A DNA stretch of 64,000 nt from Gordionus sp. m RMFG-2023 (GCF_954871325.1 NC_088776.1:17484052-17548051), one strand, 5' to 3'. Counted from the stretch's first letter, positions 36,701 through 43,337 are shown. Program-made: numbers and translations. The notes: generated by a model not told the origin, from the letters alone.

Positions 36701-39700
36701 ATATCATATTCATAATTATCATTGACAACATTACATCTTGATAATACATTTTAATTTTTATAGAAAATCTACATTTAAAAAATGACAATAAGATTTTAGA
36801 TCTCTATAATTTTTCATTATATTGATATTTAATTAGATTCATAAAATTTCTTTTAAAATATGATATTTTGAAAAAAATAAAAAGTTCAAGGCCTATTTAT
36901 AAAGCAATATAAGTAGTATTAATATTATAGAATTACGGCAAATAATTTTCTCTATCCTTTCATTCAAACTTTCTTTTTTCTCTAAATAGTTTTATATAGA
37001 AATTTAAAATAGATATATCCACTATAATATCGTAAATTTTGAAAATTATATAAGGAAAAATATTCATAAAATCATGAACTAATAATAAATTTCAATTTAT
37101 AAAAAAAATGGAAAAATTTGATTAATAAATCCCAGAGACTTGCAGATAACCATTTGCAATGCCCGGCCGTGATTTTTTTTTGTAAAAATATTTTCCGCCC
37201 GGCCCGGGTTTTATATTTTCGAGTGGATTATTTTAAAATAAAATTTCCGATTTATAAAAATATTTTATTTATTTTCAATTTTTATGGCTAATAATGGCGA
37301 TTTAAAATATATGGTTTTAAAATATAAGGCTTGGGCCGGGTATGATTTTAAAAAAATTTAGGCCCGGCACGAGTATATTTAAAAAAATTAAAATATGGCC
37401 CGGCCCGTGTAACCAAGCCGGCCTGTCCGGGCCTGCAGTTCTTTGACATATTTTAGTCATTTTACGCCTTAGGCCACTTCCAGATACATAGTTTTTTCAA
37501 GGCGTTTTCCTGGCACGTTCAGCAATTTTTTTTTATATTTCCAAACAAAGGATAATATATCGTCGAATTAATTTTTTTGCATAATATAAATTTGTCACCA
37601 TTTAATCGTTAGCAAAAAAATTAAAATCATTTGTTTTTTTAAGTGAGTGATGTTTTTTATATTTTATTATGCAAAAAATTAATTAGATAATTTATTACTT
37701 TGAAAATAGATGCTGGAAGAGTGACCATGAAATCGCTTCAAAAAAAAGTCCTGTCTGGAAGTAGCATCGAATCGTTTTACAGCAATTAATGTAAGGAAGG
37801 TAAAATATCTTTTAAAAAATTAAGGTAATTAACATTAAAGATTGAAAAGCAGGCGATAACTAACGCATACTTATAAACACATAGGCGTAGTCAGGATTTT
37901 GCTAAGGGAGAGAATGAGAAATAGAGATCTGGGAAGCCCGGTCAGACCTGAACCTGGCGCACCCCGAATAGGATATTTTGCCTTTCGATTAGAGCTGGAT
38001 AGGTAAATTCGGACCGGGCGATAAAATATATTCCACTTAATATTTTACGAAAAGTCAGGCCCAGCAAGGACCATTTAATTTTTTTAGACGAATTCCAGCA
38101 CATTTTTAATGACCATATCGATATTTAATTTTTTCCAATGTCAACTATCTTTCTTTCTTTCTTTCTTTCTCTATGTCTTTCTATAACTTTTAAAAATCAA
38201 TTGTGCTCATAAAATATAAAAAAAAATAAACATCTTAAAATAATAGTATTAATATTTAATATATTTAGCTTGAAATTAAAAAAATATATTAAAATTTTAG
38301 TGTCCACGTGGCCTAGATTGATGAAAAACCACAGATTTGTGAGGCCTAGTTCGCTTTCCTATATATGGATTGTCGGGCCCGGCCGGTTTATTTTTTATAT
38401 ACGAATTGCCTCGTCCGTTAACTATATGCCCGACCCGTTATAATTTTTATTATACTAAGAAAAAGATCAACTGTATTTATTTAATAGTATCAATAACTCT
38501 TTCCTGTCACAATTAAATATTTAGTGGTGTGCACATTTTTAGTCAGTTCAGGGTTAAGTTGATATTTTATAATAGCCAAGTTTATCTTTGATTAAGGACT
38601 TTTTTTAAATAACTTATGATATATATTTAAAAAATTTTAAAAGGTCCATTGAACTTAGATTGGATTATATGTATTTTTGTAGTAATATTATGATAATTCA
38701 TTATTAGTGTCGCAACAAAAAAATGGATATGTTGAAAGATGGAGGGGGGGGGGGGTCGGTTTGCTTTGACAAATTCAGAATGCAATTTTATTATAACCAT
38801 TATTTAATTTAAGGATATTTAATTAATGTTAATACGTAAAAAAAATATCAATACCAGTCCATCCCCACATAAATTAAACACGGCACTTTTGGCGAACCGC
38901 TTTTCCTCCTTGGAGTGTGTGGAATCGAAAAGAATAACCCCGAAAGTTTCTTGGTCAACGTATCCTTCGTAAATGCAGGCGTCTCGTGTTAAGGTTATTT
39001 GTTCCTCCATAACTGGAGACGAATTATTGTTGGCACGGGAAGAAAAATATTGAACTAGTATTTTTCGCGATGAATCCAAATTTTTTTTTATGTTCTCACC
39101 TTTCGGCAAATATTGTGTCGGTAATTTGAGAGACGAAACGAGTTTGATTTCGAAAGTTTGTAAGAAAAGCGTGAATCGGGCGATAATACTGGCTTCCGTT
39201 TCCTCCTGCCTTTTCATATTATATTCGCTTTCGTCGTTTATATTGGCGTTTTTTTGAGAGGGGGTGGAAAATATACCGTTATGTTCATCAATTGGTAGAA
39301 AACTTATTTCTTCACTGAAATTCAATTGAAGCAAATTGTCTTTTTATATAAATTCAAAAAAAAATTGATTTTTTTATGTAAAGTTAAAAAATAACCTAAA
39401 TAAATGGTTGACTCAGTAGTTTTTTCAAACAGTGGCGGCTAGCGTTTACCCTAAGTCCTTTTGCCCCTCCTTATCAATGCCAATGTTTTTAAATCATAAA
39501 AGAAGTATGGCAACTAGAAGTTTTGTAATGAGTTTACATTGGCATTCGAAGACCTATAAAAATGGTCTTGTCTTGAGTAGCATGATAAATGTGGTCTGAT
39601 TTTTAAAAATATATTAGATTATTTATTGTCATTTTTACTTAATAATTGGCTAAAAGAAAATATTGCGAGTAAGGTCGAGAATTATATAAGTAATTATTAA

Positions 39701-41054
39701 TTAATTATTTATATTGGATAAATAAGGGTTATCAAATTGGTAAGCATCATAGATATTACTTTTATGAGTGGCCACAATTTTGCAGGTTTATAAATATAAT
39801 ACCCAGTTGTCAGTGGATTTGATCATTTATGGTGAATTTATAGCAAGTGCAATTTATAGCTACGAGATCAAATACAATGAAAGTTAATACCATTTGGGGT
39901 AGCCTTTTCTCGAGCTCAACATCTTGTCTCACCATTTTATTTGTCGTCTAAGAATTTTTCTGGCCTATGACATTAGTTCCATAATTCTAGGCCTGCATAC
40001 GTTTATAAGATTATCCAAATAATGATAAATCAAATCAATGTACACAGTTAAACTTTATCGACTTCTTGTTAAATGAAAAATAAAAGCATTGGCAAAAAAA
40101 GTTTTAAAAATACTGGAATCTTCATAACAAGTTTTGGATGCTATCTTTAATAAACTAATCATAAATTATATCTCTCTAAAACCATATAAAATGTTATTAG
40201 TATAATTTTTCGGCAAAAAAAATTTGCATAGTTACTTTGTCCACTTGCCCTTATGGCCATGCTGCACCTGTACGAGGCGATGTGAGGATAGACCATTCGG
40301 TGATTATTTTTTCTTTGATAAAGCTTTCCTCATTTTTGGCATCTGCTATTTTTTTCCTCCCATCTTTAAAAGCATAACTTAAACCGCCCAATTCAAACAA
40401 GGATAAAAAATATATTGTATTGAAAAATCTACTATCCTTTGATATTTTAACGACTGGAGCCTTGCAGTCGCAAGATGGACTTTAAAATAAATAAATTTAT
40501 AAGGGTTAAAAATTTAAAGCAATAAGGATAATTGAATTATTCCATGAGAAAAGCAATTAGTAATTTGCATTTTATTTAACTTCATAGTGTTTTGGATAGC
40601 AAAGAACGTGGGGGTAACGGGTGATAATTGAGTGTCTAGTTCAATTCATATATTTTCATGAAATATGCTGGATCAGGCCATAAATTAAAATTCGTAGCTG
40701 GCGGGACTTCGGGCAGATAAAATTGAATTTGCAAATTTAACTTAGCTTAGCTACCAGTCTTCATTATTAAAGTGAATAATAAAAGGTGAAAATTTAAGCC
40801 CAGCTTGGATTTAAAAAAATATTCTATTTTCAAGCCCGGCCAAGATTTTTTTCTCTCTAAAACTATTCATTGACTCGGGCCGAGTTTCAGGCTTGCAGCT
40901 TGATATAAAATTTAATATTAAATTTAATTTTATTACCATATGATTTCGAATACTTGATAGATGATAATTTCGACTCAGAAAAACGAGCTATATTGAGCAG
41001 AATGAAGAGATTTATCGAGATATTAGTGCTGAACCACAAGTATTTCTTCGCCAT
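9476..41054 (-). CDS. ADAMTS: ADAMTS metalloprotease, GON-1/ADAMTS9-20-like architecture (27 exons, C-terminus not found)
   Basis: Secreted zinc metalloprotease of the extracellular matrix. The 27 exons called below keep phase at every junction and add up to 5,100 bases, 1,700 codons. Approximate residues: signal peptide 1-30; propeptide to 375, ending in a furin-type site (RPIKKR before SVSRE); reprolysin catalytic domain 376-575 with HEIGHNLGLPHD and Met-turn HIMS; disintegrin-like 585-675; TSP1-1 680-740; Cys-rich 740-820; spacer 820-970; TSP1-2 to TSP1-10 975-1650; then IGPWSS, the start of TSP1-11, at the last exon found. Introns range from 46 bases to 7.9 kb and hold most of the repeats of this region. 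Family members cleave matrix proteoglycans; the many TSP1 repeats suggest the GON-1/ADAMTS9/ADAMTS20 branch, which is inference. A GON or PLAC domain, stop codon and poly(A) signal were not located. Confidence 0.95.
9864..10025 (-). CDS. ADAMTS exon 26: TSP1-9, start of TSP1-10
   Basis: A 54-codon phase 0-0 exon: [46 protein letters not shown]. Lys replaces the Ser/Thr of the O-fucose site. Confidence 0.95.
10072..10494 (-). CDS. ADAMTS exon 25: TSP1-8 with long linker
   Basis: It begins [16 protein letters not shown], continues [20 protein letters not shown], then about 80 residues of Asn/Ser/Pro/His-rich linker, and ends [10 protein letters not shown]. Phase 0-0, 141 codons. The next intron is only 46 bases. 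Confidence 0.95.
10805..10978 (-). CDS. ADAMTS exon 24: TSP1-7, start of TSP1-8
   Basis: A 58-codon phase 0-0 exon: [32 protein letters not shown] and [18 protein letters not shown] fits the O-fucose consensus. Confidence 0.95.
11947..12336 (-). CDS. ADAMTS exon 23: TSP1-6 with long linker
   Basis: It begins [18 protein letters not shown], continues [16 protein letters not shown], then about 65 residues of Ser/Asn/Pro-rich linker without TSP1 features, and ends [10 protein letters not shown]. The first loop has one extra residue (C-5-C). Phase 0-0, 130 codons. Confidence 0.93.
12680..12870 (+). repeat. TTATCGCGAA minisatellite, left array
   Basis: About eleven units of the form TTATCGCGAA plus 5-7 variable bases. 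Variants include TTATAGCGAA and TTTAGCGAA. The array faces the 16985-17255 array in inverted orientation. Confidence 0.75.
13026..13870 (+). repeat. ~108 bp tandem repeat with TGACAATTGTCA palindrome, left array
   Basis: Seven units of about 105-120 bases. The core is AACCATAGAAAAGTGACAATTGTCATAA, with GAAGCAAATGGGTAAAAATA and TGTAAACATGTTAAATT elsewhere in the unit. The perfect palindrome TGACAATTGTCA is intact at 13103, 13211, 13317, 13547 and 13778, and altered in two further units. Confidence 0.85.
14457..14850 (+). mobile_element. Mariner-like MITE fragment with internal duplication
   Basis: It starts TAACTCAATGAAACTCGGGG, like the ends of 2858-3369. The internal motif GTGCTATATT..ATGCTA.TAA.TTAGGACTAT occurs twice (14672, 14793), each preceded by TTTTCACAATTCTTTAATTT. 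No right terminus was found. Confidence 0.5.
15190..15640 (-). repeat. ~108 bp tandem repeat with TGACAATTGTCA palindrome, right array (inverted)
   Basis: Four units in the opposite orientation to 13026-13870. Intact palindromes lie at 15435 and 15544, with altered ones near 15229 and 15335. The array ends CCCGACTTCGGTGATGCAAG, the mirror of CTTGCATCACTGTATAGCCGG at the outer edge of the left array. Confidence 0.8.
16985..17255 (-). repeat. TTATCGCGAA minisatellite, right array (inverted)
   Basis: About seventeen units read TTCGCGATAA, TTCGCTATAA and the like on the plus strand, the reverse complement of the left array at 12680-12870. Confidence 0.75.
17436..17600 (-). CDS. ADAMTS exon 22: TSP1-5, start of TSP1-6
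   Basis: Another 55-codon phase 0-0 exon: [31 protein letters not shown] and MWNSDPWTE. Pro replaces the Ser/Thr needed for O-fucosylation. It is followed by the 5.1 kb intron that holds the foldback structure. Confidence 0.95.
17686..17850 (-). CDS. ADAMTS exon 21: TSP1-4, start of TSP1-5
   Basis: A 55-codon exon in phase 0-0. It begins [16 protein letters not shown], continues [15 protein letters not shown] and ends TWHFSQLTT, ready for the next cysteine. Confidence 0.95.
17970..18210 (-). CDS. ADAMTS exon 20: TSP1-3 and start of TSP1-4
   Basis: It encodes [37 protein letters not shown] and [13 protein letters not shown], ending at a consensus GTAAGT donor in phase 0. From here each TSP1 repeat is split just before its first cysteine. 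CSVTCGHG fits the O-fucose consensus. Confidence 0.95.
18278..18404 (-). CDS. ADAMTS exon 19: TSP1-2
   Basis: It encodes GKRSRKVLC, then [20 protein letters not shown] and NF. The CSCKGKRSR entry lacks the usual CxxxCGxG, so this repeat is shortened or divergent at its first loop. The rest (C, KP, E.C...C) is normal. Confidence 0.85.
18963..19092 (-). CDS. ADAMTS exon 18: end of spacer, start of TSP1-2
   Basis: It encodes [18 protein letters not shown] then [20 protein letters not shown]. The spacer closes with IxYxF and the W..GPW..C start of the second TSP1 repeat follows. Confidence 0.92.
19151..19317 (-). CDS. ADAMTS exon 17: spacer
   Basis: Joined to exon 16 it reads [19 protein letters not shown], then SLLQYTGSN and [14 protein letters not shown]. 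It matches YLALRxxxGxYxLNG...xLxYxGS...ExIxxxGxI. Confidence 0.95.
19606..19819 (-). CDS. ADAMTS exon 16: end of Cys-rich domain, start of spacer
   Basis: It encodes [20 protein letters not shown] then [26 protein letters not shown] and [20 protein letters not shown] is diagnostic for ADAMTS and ADAMTS-like proteins. The spacer normally binds substrate and matrix. Confidence 0.97.
19820..20462. other. ADAMTS intron 15, no repeat end identified
   Basis: AT-rich with one GC-rich patch at 20210-20330 (CTAGGCCCAGTCGGACTCGG, ATCGGGTCTGACTTG) that looks like a decayed copy of the CCCGGCCCG repeat family. No coding content other than the flanking exons. Confidence 0.5.
20463..20596 (-). CDS. ADAMTS exon 15: Cys-rich domain
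   Basis: It encodes [24 protein letters not shown] and ICIQGICR, as in CKLxCxA..VxDGTxC..CVxGxCxxVGCD. An acceptor at TATAG before TGCAATTTC was chosen; the next AG would break the frame. Confidence 0.95.
20645..20756 (-). CDS. ADAMTS exon 14: Cys-rich domain start
   Basis: It encodes [20 protein letters not shown] and VKWIASYE, the DFRxxQCxxxN and W.P.Y landmarks of the Cys-rich domain. Flanked by 66- and 48-base introns. Confidence 0.95.
20823..20886 (-). CDS. ADAMTS exon 13: end of TSP1-1
   Basis: A 64-base exon encoding [20 protein letters not shown], the NGGxYCxGxRxxxxSCNT block that closes TSP1-1. A hAT-type MITE sits 54 bases upstream in the intron (20948-21341). Confidence 0.95.
20948..21341. 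mobile_element. hAT-type MITE (CCCGGCCCG family) with 8-bp TSD
   Basis: The 394 bp element has ends TAGAGATCTACAAAG and, inverted, TAGTGATCTGCATCG. It is flanked by perfect octamers ATTTAGAT at 20940-20947 and 21342-21349. The subterminal blocks are GC-rich (TAGGCCCGGCCCGAGTC, GGACCTGGCCGGGC) and the centre is AT-rich. No gene. The 8-base duplication and TAG termini point to hAT mobilisation. Confidence 0.85.
21562..21756. repeat. Palindromic MITE, copy C
   Basis: The right end, inverted, reads TAGTGTTGTTAAATGACTCG. The left end is TAGTTTTAACGGCTCG with a 4-base loss. The arms share AACGGC.AACCCAA.ATTTTAGCC and AAGCCTAGAGATTT. It lies in ADAMTS intron 12. Confidence 0.6.
21760..22597. other. 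ADAMTS intron 12 remainder
   Basis: AT-rich sequence without recognisable genes or repeat boundaries. A CTAGACTC-like TATA-rich stretch at 22265-22300 is simple (AT)n. Confidence 0.4.
22598..22746 (-). CDS. ADAMTS exon 12: WCxxGxC link and TSP1-1
   Basis: It encodes WCQNGNC then [20 protein letters not shown] and [11 protein letters not shown]. This is the central TSP1 repeat found in every ADAMTS. WGEW is a C-mannosylation motif and CSRSCGGG fits the O-fucosylation consensus Cxx(S/T)CxxG. Confidence 0.97.
22801..22852. mobile_element. Solo hAT terminus
   Basis: CAGGCGCGTACGCAGGAATT followed by a G-tract matches, inverted, the right end of the hAT element at 48725-50677 (CTGGCGCGTACGCAGGAATT plus a G-tract). 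No second end was found in this intron. Confidence 0.55.
22921..23140. repeat. Palindromic MITE, copy D
   Basis: Left TAGTTTTGTTGAATTG and the inverted right end TAGTACTGTTGTTAAACGACTC. The arms share AAGCCTGAATATTTTGCTCA and its mirror TAGCGAAATCTCAAGGCTTA. It lies in ADAMTS intron 11. Confidence 0.55.
23323..23869. repeat. Palindromic MITE, copy E, interrupted by another MITE
   Basis: The left half (AATGTTGTCAAACGGCTCAA to GCACAATGGTTTGGAC) and the right half (GTTTGGAGATCTATTAGC to TTTAACAACACTA) are the two arms of this family. They are separated by the 332 bp element 23444-23775, whose duplication GTTTGGA(C/G) comes from the loop of this palindrome. Confidence 0.65.
23444..23775. mobile_element. 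hAT-type MITE (GGGCGGG ends) nested in copy E
   Basis: The ends are TAGAAGTCTGCAATGGGCGG and, inverted, TAGAGGTATGTATTGGGCGG. Flanking octamers GTTTGGAC (23436-23443) and GTTTGGAG (23776-23783) differ at one base. The ends are rich in CCCGCCC/GGGCGGG; no gene. Confidence 0.8.
23870..24723. other. ADAMTS intron 11 remainder
   Basis: AT-rich, no recognisable gene. Minus-strand frames at 23773-23985 and 24200-24382 have no family features and no splice logic. Confidence 0.4.
24724..24819 (-). CDS. ADAMTS exon 11: disintegrin-like domain, second part
   Basis: It encodes [15 protein letters not shown] then [12 protein letters not shown], the CxxLWC and WADGTxCGxxK signatures that end this domain. 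Phase 0 at both ends. Confidence 0.95.
25026..25182 (-). CDS. ADAMTS exon 10: disintegrin-like domain, first part
   Basis: Joined to exon 9 it reads [14 protein letters not shown], then [19 protein letters not shown] and FCPNINK. It matches FLDxGxGxCLLDxP..LPGxxYxxxxQCxLxFG. It leaves in phase 0 at AAG/GTTTGA. Confidence 0.95.
25183..26784. other. ADAMTS intron 9 with a solo MITE end
   Basis: The words GATCTGGCCTTGCAGATCAC and TA at 25646-25668 are, inverted, a TAGTGATCTGCAAGG terminus of the CCCGGCCCG-type MITE family; the other end could not be assigned. The rest is AT-rich and empty. Confidence 0.45.
26785..26943 (-). CDS. ADAMTS exon 9: third zinc ligand, Met-turn, end of protease
   Basis: It starts [11 protein letters not shown] and carries the Met-turn as YHIMSKVL, then [15 protein letters not shown]. 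This corresponds to HVMAP and WSxCSxxYIxxFLD in relatives. The 46-base intron before it (26944-26989) is among the shortest in the gene. Confidence 0.97.
26990..27092 (-). CDS. ADAMTS exon 8: zinc-binding helix
   Basis: It encodes [30 protein letters not shown]. The donor (AA/GTATGT) splits the Asn codon that follows. Across the splice the sequence reads HEIGHNLGLPHD, with all three zinc-binding histidines and the catalytic glutamate present, so the enzyme should be active. Confidence 0.97.
27154..27319 (-). CDS. ADAMTS exon 7: catalytic domain
   Basis: It encodes [13 protein letters not shown] and [15 protein letters not shown] then CQTL, the TLxxFCxWQ and [14 protein letters not shown] landmarks of the family. 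The cysteines form conserved catalytic-domain disulphides in relatives. It leaves in phase 1, completing an Ala codon with exon 8. Confidence 0.97.
27470..27584. repeat. (TTCC)n microsatellite
   Basis: About 28 tetranucleotide units, almost uninterrupted (one TACC), in ADAMTS intron 6. In the direction of the gene it reads GGAA. Long reading frames on both strands here (repeats of S-F-L-P and K-E-G-R) are products of the repeat, not genes. Confidence 0.95.
27681..27764 (-). CDS. ADAMTS exon 6: catalytic domain
   Basis: It encodes [20 protein letters not shown], then IAIFQDSE. This matches the VAxIYKDPSIGNxINIVVV block of ADAMTS proteases almost residue for residue. Phase 0 at both ends; 80- and 361-base introns on either side. 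Confidence 0.97.
27845..27984 (-). CDS. ADAMTS exon 5: furin site and start of catalytic domain
   Basis: It encodes GRPIKKR then [19 protein letters not shown] and [14 protein letters not shown]. The basic RPIKKR just before SVSRE is where proprotein convertases remove the propeptide in this family. VEIMIVADY is the first strand of the reprolysin fold. Confidence 0.97.
27985..30586. other. ADAMTS intron 4
   Basis: AT-rich, 2.6 kb, no gene seen. It contains a G-tract at 28468-28480 and a direct repeat at 30101-30183. Confidence 0.5.
30101..30183. repeat. 38 bp tandem duplication
   Basis: AGTTGTATAATATTTATATA... at 30101-30138 recurs at 30146-30183 with two differences. Confidence 0.7.
30587..30980 (-). 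CDS. ADAMTS exon 4: propeptide, second half
   Basis: It starts [16 protein letters not shown], the GLIxxxxxxFxIEPL motif of ADAMTS propeptides. A long Ser/Asn/Thr-rich segment without cysteine follows, with several N-glycosylation sequons (NTS, NYT, NSS). It leaves in phase 1 at AAAG/GTTTTT. The preceding 7.9 kb intron is the longest in the gene. Confidence 0.9.
31262..31560. repeat. CCCGGCCCG-family MITE, degenerate
   Basis: AATTGCAAGCCCGAATCAAG at the left, then ATCGGGCCGATTT, GACCGGATCG, TCCGGGTTGGGCC and TGCCGGGCTC at the right, with an AT-rich centre. No target duplication is left. Confidence 0.45.
31900..32163 (-). other. Unidentified open frame inside ADAMTS intron 3
   Basis: An 87-codon frame without ATG, opening just after CTGTAG (a possible acceptor). 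It reads [20 protein letters not shown], then [40 protein letters not shown] and CPVF. Its composition is more protein-like than neighbouring frames. It is not an ADAMTS exon, since exon 3 joins exon 4 in phase without it. It may be a piece of a nested gene or of a transposon; I do not recognise the family. Confidence 0.25.
35005..35200. repeat. 98 bp tandem duplication
   Basis: ATAACATATTATATCAGCTG starts both copies (35005, 35103). The copies differ at several single bases. The unit contains part of a GC-rich MITE (GGCCAGGCCATTAAATTATA). Confidence 0.85.
37147..37437. repeat. CCCGGCCCG-family MITE
   Basis: The left ACCATTTGCAATGCCCGGCC and the inverted right CAAAGAACTGCAGGCCCGG are terminal-like. 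Between are GGCCCGGGTT, TTGGGCCGGG, AGGCCCGGCACG and GGCCCGGCCCG blocks separated by T/A runs. No target duplication is recognisable. Confidence 0.55.
37468..37766. mobile_element. Foldback MITE of ~300 bp
   Basis: The left arm (GGCCACTTCCAGATACATAG, CAAGGCGTTTTCCTGGCACG, GAATTAATTTTTTTGCATAA) is answered in inverted order by the right arm (TTATGCAAAAAATTAATTAG, CATGAAATCGCTTC, CCTGTCTGGAAGTAGC). The arms are about 100-130 bases. A solo arm lies at 5088-5250. Confidence 0.6.
38855..39339 (-). CDS. ADAMTS exon 3: propeptide
   Basis: It begins [17 protein letters not shown], like the hLxLNxSxxFLAP start of ADAMTS propeptides. It ends ACIYEGYVD...VFNLCGDGL, like CFYxGxV...SxCxGL. The phase-0 GTATTG donor joins exon 4 to give [13 protein letters not shown]. 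The acceptor AAAAAG at 39340 was preferred to a second AG at 39315 because it keeps NLLQLNF and the phase. Confidence 0.85.
39340..40267. other. ADAMTS intron 2
   Basis: AT-rich, no repeat boundary or alternative exon recognised. Confidence 0.4.
40268..40363 (-). CDS. ADAMTS exon 2: start of propeptide (tentative)
   Basis: It encodes [19 protein letters not shown] then [13 protein letters not shown], with a CTTTTAAAG acceptor and a CAG/GTGCAG donor. It enters and leaves in phase 1, which fits exon 1 and exon 3. The open frame continues upstream to 40479, so a different acceptor is possible. A charged stretch leading into a D-NLLQLNF junction suits the start of an ADAMTS propeptide, which is weakly conserved. 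Confidence 0.5.
40937..41054 (-). CDS. ADAMTS exon 1: start codon and signal peptide
   Basis: ATG at 41054 opens MAKKYLWF followed by a hydrophobic run [10 protein letters not shown] and polar SESKLSS, the layout of a cleavable secretion signal. The exon ends after 39 codons plus one base at a GTAATA donor. The start was chosen because it is the only Met followed by a signal sequence upstream of the propeptide. CTTTCTATCTAG lies directly before it. Confidence 0.75.
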
Positions 41055-41085
41055 CTAGATAGAAAGAAAAGGATAAGGTTATGAA
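41055..41085 (-). promoter_or_regulatory. Splice acceptor directly abutting the ADAMTS ATG (5'-UTR intron or trans-splice site)
   Basis: On the minus strand CCTTTTCTTTCTATCTAG, a strong pyrimidine tract ending in TAG, is followed at once by the ATG. Either a 5'-UTR intron ends here or a spliced leader is added here. No promoter motif could be assigned upstream. Confidence 0.5.
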
Positions 41086-42081
41086 GGTTCTCCTCTTCAA
41101 TAATGATGTTTAAATTATTATTTTTTTTCCGCGGTAATAGTTATCTTAGAAAAATTTAATTTCATATTTCTTCTACTTTTCTTTCAAAGTAATTTTTTCC
41201 CATATTATTATTTGAATAACCTTCTTTTTTGTATTCGTTTCAATTTACAATAAATTTTAATATAAAAATACTATTATTTTATTAATAAAAATGTTTAAAC
41301 TTTTTTTTTATAATACTTTTTATTTCGTGCAAATTAATTAGGTGTTTTTTAAAAAAGTAAGACGTAATAGGAAGTTCTAAACTTTTTTTTAAACATTTTC
41401 GAAGTTTTTATATAAAAATTAAAAGGTGCAGTTATATTTTAACGGGATTTTTTTTTACAATAAAATTTTTGATTGAAAATAAAAATGATTCAGATATTTT
41501 CTAATTACTTAAAATTTTTTAATTAACTTTAATCTTAAAAAGGCGCGAAAAAATTCATTTTAGACCACCGAATATGCAGAAAAAAAAAATTAAATTAAAA
41601 TAAGAAAAATTTCCCCCCCAAAAAATTTGTTAAATTTGAATAATGTTATAAACGAAAATTTATTTATTATTTATTTGATATCTTTATCGACAAGATTTAC
41701 TTATTTATAATTAAATTATTTTGAATCATTATTTTAAGAAAAAATAAAATTAAGGTAATAAAAAAATAATAATATCAATTTCCAGAAACTTTTCGATGCG
41801 ATATTTAAAAATAGGAAAAAGGAAAACATCTTTTTGATAAAAAGAAAAGGGGGAAAAGACAGAATTTTTTCTTATAAGACTTTATAGTTCCGTAAAAAAG
41901 GGAATATTTTTTATTTACATTTATTTTAAAAAATGAAACATTGCAAATTAATAAAAAAAAAATATATAATATTAAATAAACGTCAAAATTTATATTCAAA
42001 ATTATTTTTTTCAAAAAATGTAATTTTGCCCCCCTGTTAATTCCTTAATGCATTTTCTATTCCTCCTAACTAAGAATACAT
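41086..42081. other. Region upstream of ADAMTS
   Basis: Very AT-rich with long T and A runs. It should hold the promoter if the gene is not trans-spliced, but no TATA-box or initiator can be picked out of this composition. Confidence 0.4.
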
Positions 42082-42416
42082 TAGTAATCTGCATCGAGCC
42101 TAATTTTTCAAGCACAGGCCAAAATTTTTTGTAAGATCCGGCGCGATGCCGAACGAGATTTTTTTTATTTGTCCCAAAAAGCCCGACCCGAAATAAAAAT
42201 AATTTGTCTACCCTGCCCGAATTTAGCTAAATGTGGAAAAATTTAATTTCTTTTGATTGTAGGAAATATATTCTACAAATAAAAAAATATTAGGGCCTTG
42301 TTTCTTGAAATTTTAAAATACAACAATTTATTTGACAAAATGTAATTATTCATATTTATAAATTTAAGCCTGGACGAAATTATTTTTTAAAAATAGGCAT
42401 TATTTGCAGATCTCTA
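42082..42416. mobile_element. hAT-type MITE (CCCGGCCCG family) with 8-bp TSD
   Basis: The 335 bp element has ends TAGTAATCTGCATCGAGCC and, inverted, TAGAGATCTGCAAAT. Perfect octamers GAATACAT flank it at 42074-42081 and 42417-42424. Internally it holds GATCCGGCGCGATGCCG and AAGCCCGACCCGAAA. Confidence 0.85.
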
Positions 42417-43104
42417 GAATACATATAGTTTATGTATATGAGACGAAAATTGTCTCCTAGAAGTGCATTTTCCTATGATATGTAAAACTTTAATTTGCTA
42501 AAGAAAAACTTTACTTGGCTAGGAATTTTTTAGAATCTATTTAGTACATTCTATTCAAGGGTTAGTGGAGTTTGAGCTATAGCCCTAATTTTATATTTGT
42601 TCTAAAATATATTTTTAAGCCCCCCCCCCCTTTTTTAAAATCAGGTCTTAATTTCTTTTTTAATTTTGGGATTGGCCAAGACTTCAAACCGAACTTAGGA
42701 GTAAAGGCTTGAATTGTAAATATTAATTAAAGAATTAAAATATCTAAAATTTTAGTTAGAGTATATAATGTCGTTTGTTTAGTCTAGGGAAGCTAATTTT
42801 TGGAGAAAGATTGCAGGCACAAGTTTTGATAATAGGTTATTGTTAAAGTCAAATTCAAATAAGCTCAAATTTTTATAAAAAAATGAACATTATTTTGTGT
42901 CATTTATATATTTTTGGGCACGAATATATATATTATATTATGATATTAATTCTAAATGCAAATAATTTTATGGTAAGTTTTTTTCAATACACTCAATTCT
43001 TTATTCATATTTTTCATTTAAATTATTTTAATTAATATTTGTTAAAAAAATTTTACAATAAAAAATTATGCTTAAAACCACGTTGCCCCAAAATCAATAA
43101 TAGT

Positions 43105-43290
43105 GAACGTTTTGGCCAAAATCACGAAAATGTAAAAAAAAATATATATAGAAAATATTTGGCCAAAATTACAAAAATGTAAAAAAAATAGTAGAAAATT
43201 TAAAAAAAATAATTTTGTTCATATATTTAGCCAAAATCACGAAAATGTGAAAAAAATATAGAAAATGTAAAAAAAATTGTTGATAAAAAC
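43105..43290. repeat. Short direct repeats (AAAATCACGAAAATGTAAAAA)
   Basis: TGGCCAAAATCACGAAAATG recurs three times at 50-100 base spacing with TATAGAAAAT tails. It lies in otherwise empty AT-rich DNA between 42417 and 43337. Confidence 0.55.
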
Positions 43291-43337
43291 TCCCAGAAAA
43301 ATAATTTTTTATTTTATATTTATTCGGAATCACCATC

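Larger units (their letters stand above)
30981..38854. other. ADAMTS intron 3 (7.9 kb), repeat-rich
   Basis: Besides the entries below, decayed GC-rich MITE pieces occur at 33030-33075 (GCAAAGCCCGGCCCAGTC), 33680-33860 (GGCCCGACCCAGCC, CCTGGTCTGACCCGG), 34945-34990 and 38330-38450 (TGTCGGGCCCGGCCGG). A (CTTT)n run lies at 38147-38168 and a (TA)n run at 36668-36700. A poly-G run of 12 lies at 38742-38755. Confidence 0.5.
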
